Shown here piece after piece: positions 1-8,653 of a DNA stretch of 64,000 bases. The stretch covers positions 85,274 through 149,273 of the forward strand of contig NZ_RWKW01000056.1 of the NCBI RefSeq assembly GCF_003970795.1, written 5' to 3'. Position 1 is the stretch's first letter, and every line of letters begins with the position of its first letter. Made by a program: the position numbers and the translations under genes. This stretch comes from Aquibium carbonis (GTDB lineage Bacteria; Pseudomonadota; Alphaproteobacteria; Rhizobiales; Rhizobiaceae). The notes beneath the pieces are model-generated. The model was not told the DNA's origin and searched no databases. It saw only the letters and a program-made list of their open reading frames with translations.

Positions 1-448
1 GCCCCTCCGGCCCGTTGTCGACGTCGAGCAGGATCGCGTCATAGGCTCCCTTCGCAAGCCGGATCAGATCGATGACGTCGGTCTCGCGAACGGCGACGCG
101 CGGATCGTCGAGACATCCCTCGAAAACGCCTGCCATCGGCCCGCGCGCCCAGGCGACGACTTCCGGCACCAGTTCGGCGACCGTCACGCGCGCGTCCCTC
201 GGAAGGTCGGCAAGCGCCGCGCGCAAGGTGAAGCCCATGCCGAGCCCGCCTATGAGAATGTGTGGCGCGGCGCGACCGCCGATCCTGGCGCAGGCAAGCC
301 GCGCAAGCGCTTCTTCCGAACCGCTCAACCGGCTGTTCATCAGTTCGTTGGTTCCAAGCATGATGGAGAACTCAGTGCCCCGCTGCTTGAGCCGCAATTC
401 GTCGCCGCCGGGAACGCGGGCGCTGTCGAGGTGGATCCAGGGTATCAT
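1..448 (-). CDS. spermidine synthase-like SAM-dependent protein (3' part outside window)
   Basis: The reading frame begins with ATG at 448 (MIPWIHLDSARVPGG) and runs off the window edge, so only about 149 N-terminal residues are visible. A class I methyltransferase-fold nucleotide motif (GGLGMGFTLRAAL) is followed by an acidic strand (VTVAELVPEV) and then LLDVDNGPEG, the arrangement seen in spermidine/spermine synthase-like proteins that bind decarboxylated or normal SAM. It is divergent from the crotonase gene at 621. Whether it makes a polyamine or is one of the many orphan synthase-like proteins cannot be decided from this part. Confidence 0.75.
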   Translation of the reverse strand, partial: MIPWIHLDSARVPGGDELRLKQRGTEFSIMLGTNELMNSRLSGSEEALARLACARIGGRAAPHILIGGLGMGFTLRAALADLPRDARVTVAELVPEVVAWARGPMAGVFEGCLDDPRVAVRETDVIDLIRLAKGAYDAILLDVDNGPEG

Positions 449-620
449 TCCCCTTCCATAGTCCGCCGCATCCGCCGCGACAACGCCGCTGCCGTCGACC
501 GGGGAAAGGCATCGGCCGGATTACGGCTTGAACGCAGACGGTCCTCTCGTGCTATTGCGCCGTGTGAAACAAGTCCGCCGGCGTCCAGCGATCACCGGCC
601 GGTTCGGGAGGTGACACGGC

Positions 621-1373
621 GTGCAGGAACTGGATTGCGTACGGGAAGGCGGCCTCCTCCTCCTGACCCTCAATGTGCCCGGCAAGAAGAACGCCCTGAC
701 GGATCTTCTGCGCGCCGAGCTGCAAAAGGCGATCGCGGACGCGCAGGACGACGCATCCGTCACTGCCATCCTCCTCAGCGGTGCCGCTGGCAGCTTCTCG
801 TCGGGCGGCGACATCTCTGCCATGACGAGCGACCCCAAGGTCGCCAGGCGGCGCATGGCGATCCTGCACGACATCGCGCGCTTGCTGATCGCCGGGCGAA
901 AGCCCTCGGTCGCGGCCGTGGCCGGCCCGGCATTCGGCGCCGGCTTCTCGCTTGCACTTTGCTGCGACGCCGTCATCGCCGATACCAGCGCGAAGTTCTG
1001 CGCCTCTTTCGGCCGCATCGGCCTGCCGCCGGATCTCGCGCTCGGCTGGACGCTGCCCAGCCGCGTCCCGGTCGCGAAAGCGCGGCAGTTGCTCCTGTCG
1101 GGTCGGGTCGTGGAGGCCGAGGAAGCCGGTGCGCTCGGCATCGCCGACGAGGTCGTCGAACCCGAGGCCCTCATGGAGACGGCCCGGCGCTGGGCGGCGG
1201 ACCTGTCGGCGAACCTGCCGGGTCCCAAGGGGCACCTGAAAGCGCTGCTCGCCCTCGACACGCTCGACCGGGTGCTTGCCGCCGAAATGGAGGCCTACAT
1301 CGCCTGCCTCGCCTCGCAGGAACACATTTCGGCGCGCGAAGCGTTCCTGTCGAAGGGGAAGACGCGGACCTGA
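621..1373 (+). CDS. enoyl-CoA hydratase/isomerase (crotonase) family protein, PaaG-like active site
   Basis: The 250-residue product has the crotonase fold: an oxyanion-hole segment SSGGDISAM and the second hole AFGAGFSLALCCD. The start is GTG at 621, preceded by GGGAGGTGAC. By eye alignment the two glutamates used by enoyl-CoA hydratase are absent (F and Q at the equivalent places), whereas the segment GLPPDLALG places an aspartate where PaaG-type isomerases carry their catalytic Asp. An isomerase acting on acyl-CoA is therefore more likely than a hydratase. It converges on the cyclic-di-GMP gene with only 6 bases between the stops. The substrate is unknown. Confidence 0.85.
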   Translation: MQELDCVREGGLLLLTLNVPGKKNALTDLLRAELQKAIADAQDDASVTAILLSGAAGSFSSGGDISAMTSDPKVARRRMAILHDIARLLIAGRKPSVAAVAGPAFGAGFSLALCCDAVIADTSAKFCASFGRIGLPPDLALGWTLPSRVPVAKARQLLLSGRVVEAEEAGALGIADEVVEPEALMETARRWAADLSANLPGPKGHLKALLALDTLDRVLAAEMEAYIACLASQEHISAREAFLSKGKTRT

Positions 1374-1379
1374 AGCGTA

Positions 1380-3863
1380 TCAGCCGCGACCGGCGCGCCG
1401 ATCGACTTTCGGCTCCATCTGATCCAGCCGGCGCCGAACGATGTCCTCGATCGGCTCGGGCTTGTGGAACAGGTAGCCCTGCCCGAACTGCACGTTCATG
1501 TTGGCAAGGATTCCAAGGGTGGCCTCGTTCTCGATCTTCTCGGCGATGACGTCGTAGCCCAGCGAGCGAGCAACGCGGCTGATGGACCAGACGATCTGGC
1601 GGTCGAACCGGCTGGTCGGCAGGTTCTCGATGAAGGAGCCGTTTATCTTCAGGCTGTCGACGGGAAACCGCCGCAGATAGTCGAAGGAGGAAAGCCCCGC
1701 GCCGAAATCGTCGAGGCTGATCCGGCAGCCATAGCCCCGCGCCTGCCGCACGAACCGCTCCGCCGCTTCGAAGTTCGTGACCGCCGCAGTTTCGGTGATC
1801 TCGAACACGACGCATTGCGGGCTCGCGCGGCAATCCTGGACGAGGCCGTGCACATAGTCCCAAAGCGTCGCATCGCTCAAGGTCTGCGCCGAAAGGTTGA
1901 AGCCGACCGTAAGACCGCCGGGCCGCATGATGTGTCCATGGTCGCGCAGCACCTTGGCGATGATCCAGCGGTCGAGCGCGGCGGCGCGCCCGAAACGTTC
2001 CGCGGCGGGAATGAAGACCCCCGGGGGCACGCTGTTGCCTTGCCGGTCGACCAGGCGCGCCAGGATCTCGAGCTTTTCTCCCGGCTCGGTCGGGCTGGCA
2101 AGCGAGCGGATTTCCTGACCATAGAGCCTGAGGCGGCCATCCTCCTTGGCATCGGCGATATCGCCGACCAGCCGCGCCGCGGTCAGCCGGGATACGAGAC
2201 GGCCTTCGTCCTGGGTGTGCGCGATCAGACAGTTGCGGCCCGCCGATTTCGCGGCGTAGCAGGCATCGTCCGCATGGGCGAGCACGTCGGGCGCGTGCAG
2301 CCCCTTTTCGGACACGACGATGATGCCCACGCTGGCGCCAAGGCGGCGGTAGTTCGCGTTGCTGCCGAGATCGGCGCCGCGGATGGCCGCAAGCACGGCC
2401 TGCGCGTGCAACTGCGCATCGGCATCTCCGGTGCAGTCCACGATGGCGGCGAATTCGTCGCCGCCCAGCCGCGCGACGACCGATCCGGCCGGCAAACTGT
2501 CGACGATGGACCGTGCGATCAGCACGAGTGCGCGGTCTCCTGCGGCATGGCCTGCGAAATCGTTCAGCGCCTTGAAGTGGTCGAGGTCGATGTAGAGAAG
2601 CGCGAAAGGCGAAGCCTCCGCCATCACGACGCGCGTTTCGAGAACTTCCTCGAATGCGGATCGGTTGAAGAGCGAAGTCAGAGAATCGTGGCGCGCGGCA
2701 TAGGCGAGTTCGCGCTGCGTCTTCTGCTCGTCGGTCACGTCGAGCAGCGTGTGGACGAAGCCGCGTGTCAGGCCATCGGCGCGAGAGATGGAATTCGTCG
2801 TGCAGCGAACGAGGATTCCCTGCCCGTCGGCGCCTGGAAGCACGATCAGTCCGGCCGCCCGCGCATCGAATTCGGGCAGGCCGACGATCCTCGCATGCTG
2901 TGAGAAGAGTTCCTCGCTTTGGCGGCCGATCAAGCTGTCCGCGGCAAGCCCCAGCATCTCCGATGCCGCCGGGTTGGCAAAGGTGATGCGGCCCTCCTGA
3001 TCGGCACTCACGACACCATCGCTGATGGAGGCCAGCGTCACACGCAGGCGGTGTTCCTCGATCCGCAGTGCTTCCGCCGCCATGACCTCCTCGGTCACGT
3101 CGCGCACCGTGCCGACAATGCTGCCATGCGGCGCCGGATCACTGGAAAACCGGGCGAGGGTCTCAAGGTGCCTCACCTCGCCGTCCGGACGCACGATGCG
3201 GTAGCGCATCTTTCGATCGCCGTGATCGAACAGCGACAGGTCGCCATGAGTCCTGATCGCCTCTTCACGGTCGTCGGGATGCAGGAAGCCGATCCAGGTC
3301 TTGCTCGGGACGGTGCCCTCCTTCGGCGGCAAGCCCATGATCAGGTGCGTATGGACATCCCAGAAGCTGAACTGCGTACCGATGTCATAGTACCAGATGC
3401 CAGTGCGGCTGGCCGAAAGCGCCAGCGAGAACCGTTCCTTGACGGCCGACAGCGCCGCCTCGGATGCTTTCTGGCTGCTGATGTCGGTCTGCACACCGAC
3501 GACCCTTAGCGGGTTGCCCGCCTCGTCGCGTTCAACGACGCCGCCTCGGTCGAGCACCCACACCCAGTGACCCGCCTTGTGGCGAAGTCGCATCTCCACT
3601 TCGATCAGGGGCGTTTCACCGCGCAGGTGTCGCTCGCCGGTGGCGATCGAGTTGTCGCGATCCTCGGGATGCATCAGCGTCACCCAGAGATCGCCTGTTT
3701 GCGGCAGTTCTCCCGGCTCGTAGCCGAGCATCCGGAACCAGGTATCGGAATAGAGGCAGGTACCGGCGGGCAGGTTCCAATCCCACACGCCAAGACCGGC
3801 CCGCTCCAGTGCGTGCGCCCAGACATCCGTACCAAGGGATTGAGACGCGTCGGTCACCCCCAT
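1380..3863 (-). CDS. PAS-PAS-PAS-GGDEF-EAL cyclic-di-GMP signalling protein
   Basis: This is a cytoplasmic sensor of about 827 residues with three PAS modules (roughly 15-130, 145-260 and 270-380, the first two with PAC tails), GGDEF (about 400-560) and EAL (about 575-815). The GGDEF site is intact (ARLGGDEFAAI), but the RxxD inhibitory site expected just before it is absent (LPAGSVVARL). The EAL domain retains its metal and catalytic set: EIL in place of EAL, NLS, EITE, LDDFGAG, LKING, AEKIE and GQGY. It could therefore both make and degrade c-di-GMP. I chose ATG 3863 (MGVTDAS) because GGGAG lies 6 bases upstream; an in-frame ATG at 3905 lacks one. No membrane segment was seen. Confidence 0.9.
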   Translation of the reverse strand: MGVTDASQSLGTDVWAHALERAGLGVWDWNLPAGTCLYSDTWFRMLGYEPGELPQTGDLWVTLMHPEDRDNSIATGERHLRGETPLIEVEMRLRHKAGHWVWVLDRGGVVERDEAGNPLRVVGVQTDISSQKASEAALSAVKERFSLALSASRTGIWYYDIGTQFSFWDVHTHLIMGLPPKEGTVPSKTWIGFLHPDDREEAIRTHGDLSLFDHGDRKMRYRIVRPDGEVRHLETLARFSSDPAPHGSIVGTVRDVTEEVMAAEALRIEEHRLRVTLASISDGVVSADQEGRITFANPAASEMLGLAADSLIGRQSEELFSQHARIVGLPEFDARAAGLIVLPGADGQGILVRCTTNSISRADGLTRGFVHTLLDVTDEQKTQRELAYAARHDSLTSLFNRSAFEEVLETRVVMAEASPFALLYIDLDHFKALNDFAGHAAGDRALVLIARSIVDSLPAGSVVARLGGDEFAAIVDCTGDADAQLHAQAVLAAIRGADLGSNANYRRLGASVGIIVVSEKGLHAPDVLAHADDACYAAKSAGRNCLIAHTQDEGRLVSRLTAARLVGDIADAKEDGRLRLYGQEIRSLASPTEPGEKLEILARLVDRQGNSVPPGVFIPAAERFGRAAALDRWIIAKVLRDHGHIMRPGGLTVGFNLSAQTLSDATLWDYVHGLVQDCRASPQCVVFEITETAAVTNFEAAERFVRQARGYGCRISLDDFGAGLSSFDYLRRFPVDSLKINGSFIENLPTSRFDRQIVWSISRVARSLGYDVIAEKIENEATLGILANMNVQFGQGYLFHKPEPIEDIVRRRLDQMEPKVDRRAGRG

Positions 3864-4000
3864 TTCATGCTCCCGGCAATTCGCCTTGTCGTTGCACGGG
3901 ACCATAGATGATATTCAAGAATGTCAGGTTAACCGCGAAACAGTGCTGCGAACCGGCAAAGTTGCGGGCGACGGCCGGCCTTGGAACGAGTGACCGTTGC

Positions 4001-4029
4001 TTCCGCGCCGGCGCCCGCGCCGGCGGGAA
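4001..4029. other. strong GC hairpin downstream of metF
   Basis: A perfect 9-bp stem (CGCCGGCGC at 4006-4014 with GCGCCGGCG at 4017-4025) extends through TTCC/GGAA with one bulged G. It lies about 50 bases beyond the metF stop and upstream of the PAS-GGDEF-EAL gene. There is no T-run on either side, so it may stabilise an mRNA 3' end or assist termination rather than act as a standard intrinsic terminator. Confidence 0.4.
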
Positions 4030-4080
4030 GGTTCTGAAATGCCGTCGGACGGAATGGACGACGCCTGCCGAGACAGAACG

Positions 4081-5001
4081 TCAACCGGTCTTGCGCAGCG
4101 CTCCTGTCCGCACCGTTTCGTTCGCCCATTCGGTCGAGGCCTTGATGCCGCCGAGCGGAAAGAAATGCACCTGCTCGATGAGACTGCCCGGATTGGCGGC
4201 CTTGTGGGCGGCAAGATCGGTCAGTACGTCGGTCGGCTCATAGGGCATCACGAGCTTGCGGATGTCCATGGCGCGGCGCTGGAGCACGCGGATGGACGGA
4301 CCGACGCCGCACGCCATCGCGAACTTGATCAGCGTCTGCAGCTTGGCGGGGCCGGCGATGCCGACATGGATCGGCAGCGCGATGCCCGCCGCCTTCAGCC
4401 GGTTCGCCCAGTCGATGACGGGCTGCGCCTCGAATGCGAACTGGGTCGCGATCGCCATGGCCGCGTCCGTCCGCTCGGAAAAGGCCTGCTTCCACTGCAG
4501 TGCGGAATCGACCTGCTTGTAGAACCCGTCGGCATCGATGTCCTTGTTCCCCTCGGGATGACCGGCAACATGCAGGCGCTTGTAGCCGTGCTTGTCGAAC
4601 AGCCCGCTTTCCATGAGATCCATGGACGAGGTGAGTTCGCCGTGCGGGTTGGTGACGCCGCCCGCCAGCAACAGGGCCTGGTTCACGCCGACGTCGCGAT
4701 AGCGCAGGATCCAGTCCTCGAGCATGGCCTTGTCGCGGATGATGCGGGCCGGAAAATGCGGCATGACGGGATAGCCGTCACCCGAAAGCCGCGCCGCGGT
4801 CTCCACCATCTCCTCGATCGGGGTGCCTTCGATGTGGGCGATGTAGACCCGCGTGCCCCCGGGCAGAAGCGCCTTGAAGTCGTCGATCTTGGCCGCCGTG
4901 CGCGGCATGATCTCGATCGAATAGCCTTCGACGAAACTGCCGAGCAGCGCCTCCGAGCCGGCGGCGGGCGTCTCGGGCGATGCTTGTTTGAAAAAGGCCA
5001 T
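4081..5001 (-). CDS. metF: methylenetetrahydrofolate reductase (MetF) family protein
   Basis: The 306-residue protein of the MTHFR family would reduce 5,10-methylene-THF, or run in reverse to re-oxidise 5-methyl-THF produced by demethylation. It shows the TIM-barrel pattern VYIAHIEGTP, MPHFPARII, ALLLAGG and IHVGIAGPAK. The start is ATG 5001 (MAFFKQ), preceded by GGGAGGAAGA; the longer frame has no such site. Its partner is the LigM-like O-demethylase upstream on the same strand. In Sphingobium SYK-6 metF and ligM are neighbours and recycle the folate methyl group (established), so this gene probably serves O-demethylation, not methionine synthesis. A TGTATACA palindrome lies 20 bases before the start codon. 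Confidence 0.88.
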   Translation of the reverse strand: MAFFKQASPETPAAGSEALLGSFVEGYSIEIMPRTAAKIDDFKALLPGGTRVYIAHIEGTPIEEMVETAARLSGDGYPVMPHFPARIIRDKAMLEDWILRYRDVGVNQALLLAGGVTNPHGELTSSMDLMESGLFDKHGYKRLHVAGHPEGNKDIDADGFYKQVDSALQWKQAFSERTDAAMAIATQFAFEAQPVIDWANRLKAAGIALPIHVGIAGPAKLQTLIKFAMACGVGPSIRVLQRRAMDIRKLVMPYEPTDVLTDLAAHKAANPGSLIEQVHFFPLGGIKASTEWANETVRTGALRKTG

Positions 5002-5021
5002 GGTCTTCCTCCCTTGAGTTC

Positions 5022-5034
5022 TCATGTATACACG
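5022..5034. promoter_or_regulatory. TGTATACA operator of metF
   Basis: TCATGTATACACG contains the 8-bp palindrome TGTATACA at 5025-5032. The same 13-mer occurs inverted before ligM (6796-6808), and the core recurs twice before the binding-protein gene. Its position just upstream of the ribosome binding site fits a repressor site. The symmetry is compatible with a GntR-family dimer, but no cognate regulator gene is next to it. Confidence 0.65.
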
Positions 5035-5276
5035 AGGCCGATGGCTGGCCGCAACCCGACTGCGACATGCAGCGACGCAATCCCGCAGATGCGCCCGTCA
5101 TCCCAGGCCGCAGTTCGCGTCAACGACTGCAGCTCCGTGCCGGGGCAGGCAAATGCATACATGGTGGCGCCGGCCTGATCGAACCGGGGTCAGCCGACTG
5201 TCCTTTCGAACATCGACGGCTGGACAATGGCCCCATAATCATGTCCCGCCAACGTGTCGGCGCGCCATCGGATGGA

Positions 5277-5311
5277 CAAAAAGCGACGGGCGGCGGAATG
5301 ACCCGCCGCCC
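5277..5311 (-). terminator. rho-independent terminator of ligM
   Basis: The stem GGGCGGCGG (5288-5296) pairs with CCGCCGCCC (5303-5311) around a 6-base loop. Read on the minus strand it is followed by GTCGCTTTTTG, giving a T5 tract. It sits about 45 bases beyond the ligM stop. Confidence 0.75.
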
Positions 5312-5355
5312 GCACGCGTTCTGCTGTTGGCACGAGCCGGAAAGGCGGCTCGACC

Positions 5356-6768
5356 TTATGCCGTTGCCTTCGTGCGCCAGCTGTCGGCGTAGTTGGTGCG
5401 CGCCTCGGCGGCGTAAGGCGTCTGCGAGACGCGAACGCGGATTTCGGTCTGCTTGTGCTTCTCGGCCGAGGTCTTGCCGGTCGGCTGCGGCTCGCCCCAC
5501 TTCATCGTCAGCACGTCGCCGATCTGGACGTCCTGATCGACCACACCCAGCGACAGCATGCAGCGCTCGTTGTAGGAATAGCCATTGAACATCGACATGC
5601 CGACCATCTTGTCGCCATGCATGACCATGTCGGCGCTCGTGGAGGCATAGTTCGGCTGCGGGAAGTCGATCCACTTGAAGTGGTCCTCGCCCGGCTTGAA
5701 GGCCGACGCGATGACCTTCACGACGTCCTCGGCGTTCCACTCGAAGGTGACCTTCTTGCGGTTCTTCTGGCCCTTCATCTTGAGGAGCGCGTCCTTGCCG
5801 ATGAAGTCGTTCTTCTTCCAGCCGATGTAGAAGTCGTAGCCGAGCTCGAACGGGTTGACGTAATAGTCCTCGATGTTGTCGGACACGAACGAACCGCCGA
5901 TCGCGCCGGACGCCTCGTAGCTGTCGGCGCCGAGCCACTCGCGGTAATCCTTGAGCATGCCGTCACCGGTGTAGATGCCTGGCAGCGGCGACGGAATCCA
6001 GCCCGATTCCAGCGTGTTGGTGGAATAGGCGCGGCTGCCGCAGCGCACCAGATTGACACCGGCATCCTGCGCCGCCTGGAGAATGGCCGCCAGGATATAG
6101 CTCTTGTCCTCGTAGGGGCCCCAGATCTCGAGGCCCGGCGCGCCGGACATGCCATGGCGCAGCGCCTGCACCTTCTTCGAGCCGATGTTGATCCAGTCGA
6201 CGTGGAAGAACTTGATCTCCTGGATCGGCCCGCCATTCATCTTCTCGAAGATCTTCGGCGCGTCGGGCCCCTGGATCTGGAACCGGTAGTGGGTGCGCAG
6301 AACGCGCTCGCCCTCGGGCCGCGACGGCGAGCGGGGATCGTGCTTGATGCGTACGTTCCACTTGCCCCAGGCAGCGCAGAACATCAGCCAGTTGGAGGTC
6401 GGGGCGCGGCCGACGAGGACGAACTTGTCCTGGCGCTCGCGGAAGATGATGTGGTCGCCGATGACATGGCCGTTGGGCGTGACCGGCACATAGTGCTTGG
6501 CGCGGTTCAGGTCGAAATTTCCGAACGCATTGATGCCGTGATAGGCGAGGAATTCCTCCGCCTGCGGGCCTTCCACGATCAGCTCATCCATGTGGTGCGT
6601 CTGGTCGAACAGAACCGCCGACTCGCGCCAGGCGCGCTGCTCGTCACGCCAGTTGGTGAACTCTGGCGCCACAACCGGGTATACATACATGCCGACTTTT
6701 GAATTGCGCAGAAGCTCGACGGGGTTGCCCGCCTTCTCCAAAACCGCCTCTAGACTGAATCTGCTCAT
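5356..6768 (-). CDS. ligM: LigM/DesA-like tetrahydrofolate-dependent aryl O-demethylase
   Basis: The 470-residue GcvT-fold protein resembles, over its whole length, LigM of Sphingobium SYK-6 (471 residues), which moves the methyl of vanillate or 3-O-methylgallate to THF. Shared blocks include LRNSKVGMYVYPVVAPEF, FDQTHHM, YVPVTPNGHVIGD, GRAP..NWLM, GSRAY.TNTLESGWIP and YEASGAIGGSFVS. The LigM catalytic tyrosine (GSRAY) and the arginine in VGRAP are present. The start is ATG 6768 (MSRFSLEAVL) after GGGAGGAACC; a longer frame would read through the operator. The expected reaction is methoxy-arene + THF to phenol + 5-methyl-THF, with metF regenerating the cofactor. The exact methoxy substrate is not known. 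The family also contains DmdA and sarcosine/glycine demethylases, but the LigM motifs are specific. Confidence 0.9.
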   Translation of the reverse strand: MSRFSLEAVLEKAGNPVELLRNSKVGMYVYPVVAPEFTNWRDEQRAWRESAVLFDQTHHMDELIVEGPQAEEFLAYHGINAFGNFDLNRAKHYVPVTPNGHVIGDHIIFRERQDKFVLVGRAPTSNWLMFCAAWGKWNVRIKHDPRSPSRPEGERVLRTHYRFQIQGPDAPKIFEKMNGGPIQEIKFFHVDWINIGSKKVQALRHGMSGAPGLEIWGPYEDKSYILAAILQAAQDAGVNLVRCGSRAYSTNTLESGWIPSPLPGIYTGDGMLKDYREWLGADSYEASGAIGGSFVSDNIEDYYVNPFELGYDFYIGWKKNDFIGKDALLKMKGQKNRKKVTFEWNAEDVVKVIASAFKPGEDHFKWIDFPQPNYASTSADMVMHGDKMVGMSMFNGYSYNERCMLSLGVVDQDVQIGDVLTMKWGEPQPTGKTSAEKHKQTEIRVRVSQTPYAAEARTNYADSWRTKATA

Positions 6769-6795
6769 CTGGGTTCCTCCCATGGTTCGTGGTGC

Positions 6796-6808
6796 CGTGT
6801 ATACATGA
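6796..6808. promoter_or_regulatory. TGTATACA operator of ligM
   Basis: CGTGTATACATGA (core 6798-6805) is the exact reverse complement of the metF site. It lies 27 bases upstream of the ligM start codon. Position and identity indicate a shared repressor-type regulator. Confidence 0.65.
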
Positions 6809-6933
6809 TCTCTGACCCAGCGGGCCGGAAATTGCAAGTGCGGAGTCGCCGCGCGTGCCGGGCGACGAACTCGGAAGTGTCATCGCGAGGTCAGTTTCGA
6901 CACCGTCCGAGCCGGCTTCCGCCAGACGCCGCC

Positions 6934-7896
6934 TTAGTCCGCCGCTTTCGTCACGGGCGGCGTACCGTGCGTGTGGAAGCTCTCGATGGTCTTCAACCCC
7001 CAGGCCTGGCCCTTCCGGCGATCGGTCTCGGTCCAGACCACCGTCTGCCAGTCGGGATCGAGGATCAGCCTCGCGCCGGCATTGGCGATCTCGACCCGGT
7101 TGCCGGCCGGCTCCCAGACGTAAAGGAAGAACGTGCCCTGAATGGCGTGTTTGTGCGGTCCGGTCTCGATGAACACCCCGTTCTCCAGGAAGACGTCGGC
7201 GGCGCGAAGGATATCGTCGCGGTGGTCGGCCGCATAGGTGATGTGGTGGAAGCGCCCGCGCGAACCCGAGTGATCTTCGGTGCAGGCCATGTCGTAGCCC
7301 TTGTTGTTGACCGTGAACCAGCAGCCCCCGATACGGCCATTGTCGAGCTGGATCAGTTCCGTCACGCGGCTGCCCATGGCCTGGACCATGAAGTCGCGCA
7401 TCTTCGACACGTCGGTCGCGAGCAGGTTGAAGTGATCTATGCGGCGCGGCGATGCTCCACGGCCGTGGAAACGCTGCGCGACGTTCTTCAGCGCCGGCTT
7501 CTCGCCTTGCGGCGCGTCATACTTCACCGTCTCCCAGTAGAGTTCGAAGACGTGTCCGTCGGGTGAATGGAAGCGATAGCTCGGGCCATGGCCGAGATCA
7601 CCCTCCGTCCAGCCGATGCCAAGGCCCATCCTTTCGATGACCGCCACCCGCCGATGAAGGGCTGCCTCCGACGATGTCCGGTATCCGCAATGCGCCATGC
7701 CGGTGGTGTCGGATTTCGTCAGCTTCAACGAATGAAACTCGTAGTCGTCCCACGCCCGCAGATAGACGGAGTCCCCCTCCCGCCCGCTTTCGGTCAACCC
7801 GTAGACCCTGACGAAGAAGTCGAGGCTTTCCTCGAACCGGTTCGTCAGAAGCTCGATGTGCCCCAGATGCGCCACGTCGAAACACGGCTCGCTCAT
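6934..7896 (-). CDS. extradiol (catechol 2,3-dioxygenase-type) ring-cleavage dioxygenase
   Basis: This is a 320-residue two-domain VOC protein of type I extradiol dioxygenases. The ferrous iron ligands can be placed at H155 (RRIDHFNLL), H217 or H218 (RGRFHHITY) and E269 (GNRVEIANAG), very near XylE's 153/214/265. A C-terminal HAIQGTFFLYVWEP segment is typical. It follows livF by 41 bases on the same strand order livK-H-M-G-F, but is read after ligM's region only by position; its stop is 165 bases from the ligM start. A catechol freed by the O-demethylase is a natural substrate (inference). Start ATG 7896 has a weak AGGA site. Confidence 0.88.
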   Translation of the reverse strand: MSEPCFDVAHLGHIELLTNRFEESLDFFVRVYGLTESGREGDSVYLRAWDDYEFHSLKLTKSDTTGMAHCGYRTSSEAALHRRVAVIERMGLGIGWTEGDLGHGPSYRFHSPDGHVFELYWETVKYDAPQGEKPALKNVAQRFHGRGASPRRIDHFNLLATDVSKMRDFMVQAMGSRVTELIQLDNGRIGGCWFTVNNKGYDMACTEDHSGSRGRFHHITYAADHRDDILRAADVFLENGVFIETGPHKHAIQGTFFLYVWEPAGNRVEIANAGARLILDPDWQTVVWTETDRRKGQAWGLKTIESFHTHGTPPVTKAAD

Positions 7897-7937
7897 GGTC
7901 CTGCCCTTTCATCTTTGCGCCCGCGGCGCCCACGTTG

Positions 7938-8653
7938 CTAGTCCGCGACGAGGTTGAGACCGACGAAGCGGTCGAGCGTCTCGCGATCGGCGAGGAGTTC
8001 ACGCGACTTTGCCCGATGCGCGATCACACCGCGCTCGATCACCACCGCATCCTCGGTCAGGTCGAGCGCGACCTCCGCATGCTGTTCGACCAGCACCAGC
8101 GCCATGCCCTCGTCGGTCGCCATGCGGCGAATGGCGGCGGTCAGTTCCTCGACGATGATCGGCGCGAGCCCTTCCAGCGGCTCGTCGAGCAGCAGGACGT
8201 CCGGATTGGTCATCAGCGTGCGCCCGATCGTCAGCATCTGCTGTTCTCCGCCGGAGAGCTGGTTGCCCATGTTGCCCTTGCGCTCCTGAAGCCGCGGAAA
8301 CAGACCGTAGATCGAGGCGAGGTCCCAGCGGCCCGGCCGCCCGGCGACCGTCAGGTTCTCCTCCACCGTCAGCGACGGGAAGACGTCGCGCTCTTGCGGA
8401 ACCCAGCCGATGCCGCGGCGCGCCCGCTGGTGAGGCGCAAGCGTCGAGACGTCCTGGCCATGGAACCTCACGCTTCCGCCGGAGAGCGGGAGAATTCCCA
8501 TGATGGTCAGGATCATGGTCGTCTTCCCGACCCCGTTGCGGCCCAGAAGCGCCAGGCTGCCGCCGACGGGCAAGGCCACCGAGACGTGGTCGAGCACGAT
8601 GCCTTCGCCGTAGCCGGCGCTGACGTCGGAAAGTCGAGCAGCGGTTCAGCCAT
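7938..8653 (-). CDS. livF: Liv-type ABC transporter ATPase LivF with apparent 1-nt deletion near its start
   Basis: The ATPase carries Walker A GRNGVGKT, signature LSGGEQQ, Walker B VLLLDEP and the H-loop VLVEQHAE. The ATG at 8653 overlaps the livG stop as ATGGCTGA, the same junction used by other operons in this window. From there the frame reads MAEPLLDFPTS and is lost, whereas the neighbouring frame reads SDVSAGYGEGIVLDHV. One base missing around 8630-8634 restores MAEPLLDxSDVSAGYG, which aligns residue for residue with the LivF part of the fusion gene ([13 protein letters not shown]). As sequenced, only a GTG at 8597 could start the main frame (219 residues, lacking the first strand). Either a sequencing error or a real lesion in the importer. 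Confidence 0.85.

Larger units (their letters stand above)
5002..5355. other. ligM-metF intergenic region
   Basis: This 354-bp stretch between the ligM stop and the metF start holds the ligM terminator (5277-5311) and the metF promoter region with the operator at 5022-5034. The two genes therefore appear to be separate transcription units under the same control. No conserved open frame was recognised here. Confidence 0.6.

Noticed and set aside
1464..2903. Long open frame on the plus strand opposite the PAS-GGDEF-EAL gene
   Set aside because: It is a GC-rich antisense frame with no recognisable domain and lies across conserved GGDEF and EAL coding sequence.
4001..4029. Hairpin as a standard intrinsic terminator for metF
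   Set aside because: Stem is strong but no U-tract follows on either strand, so it is listed only as a hairpin.
6670..6690. GTATACAT inside the ligM coding region, like a fifth TGTATACA operator
   Set aside because: The core is GGTATACA, not the full palindrome, and it encodes conserved residues (MYVYPVV) of the protein.
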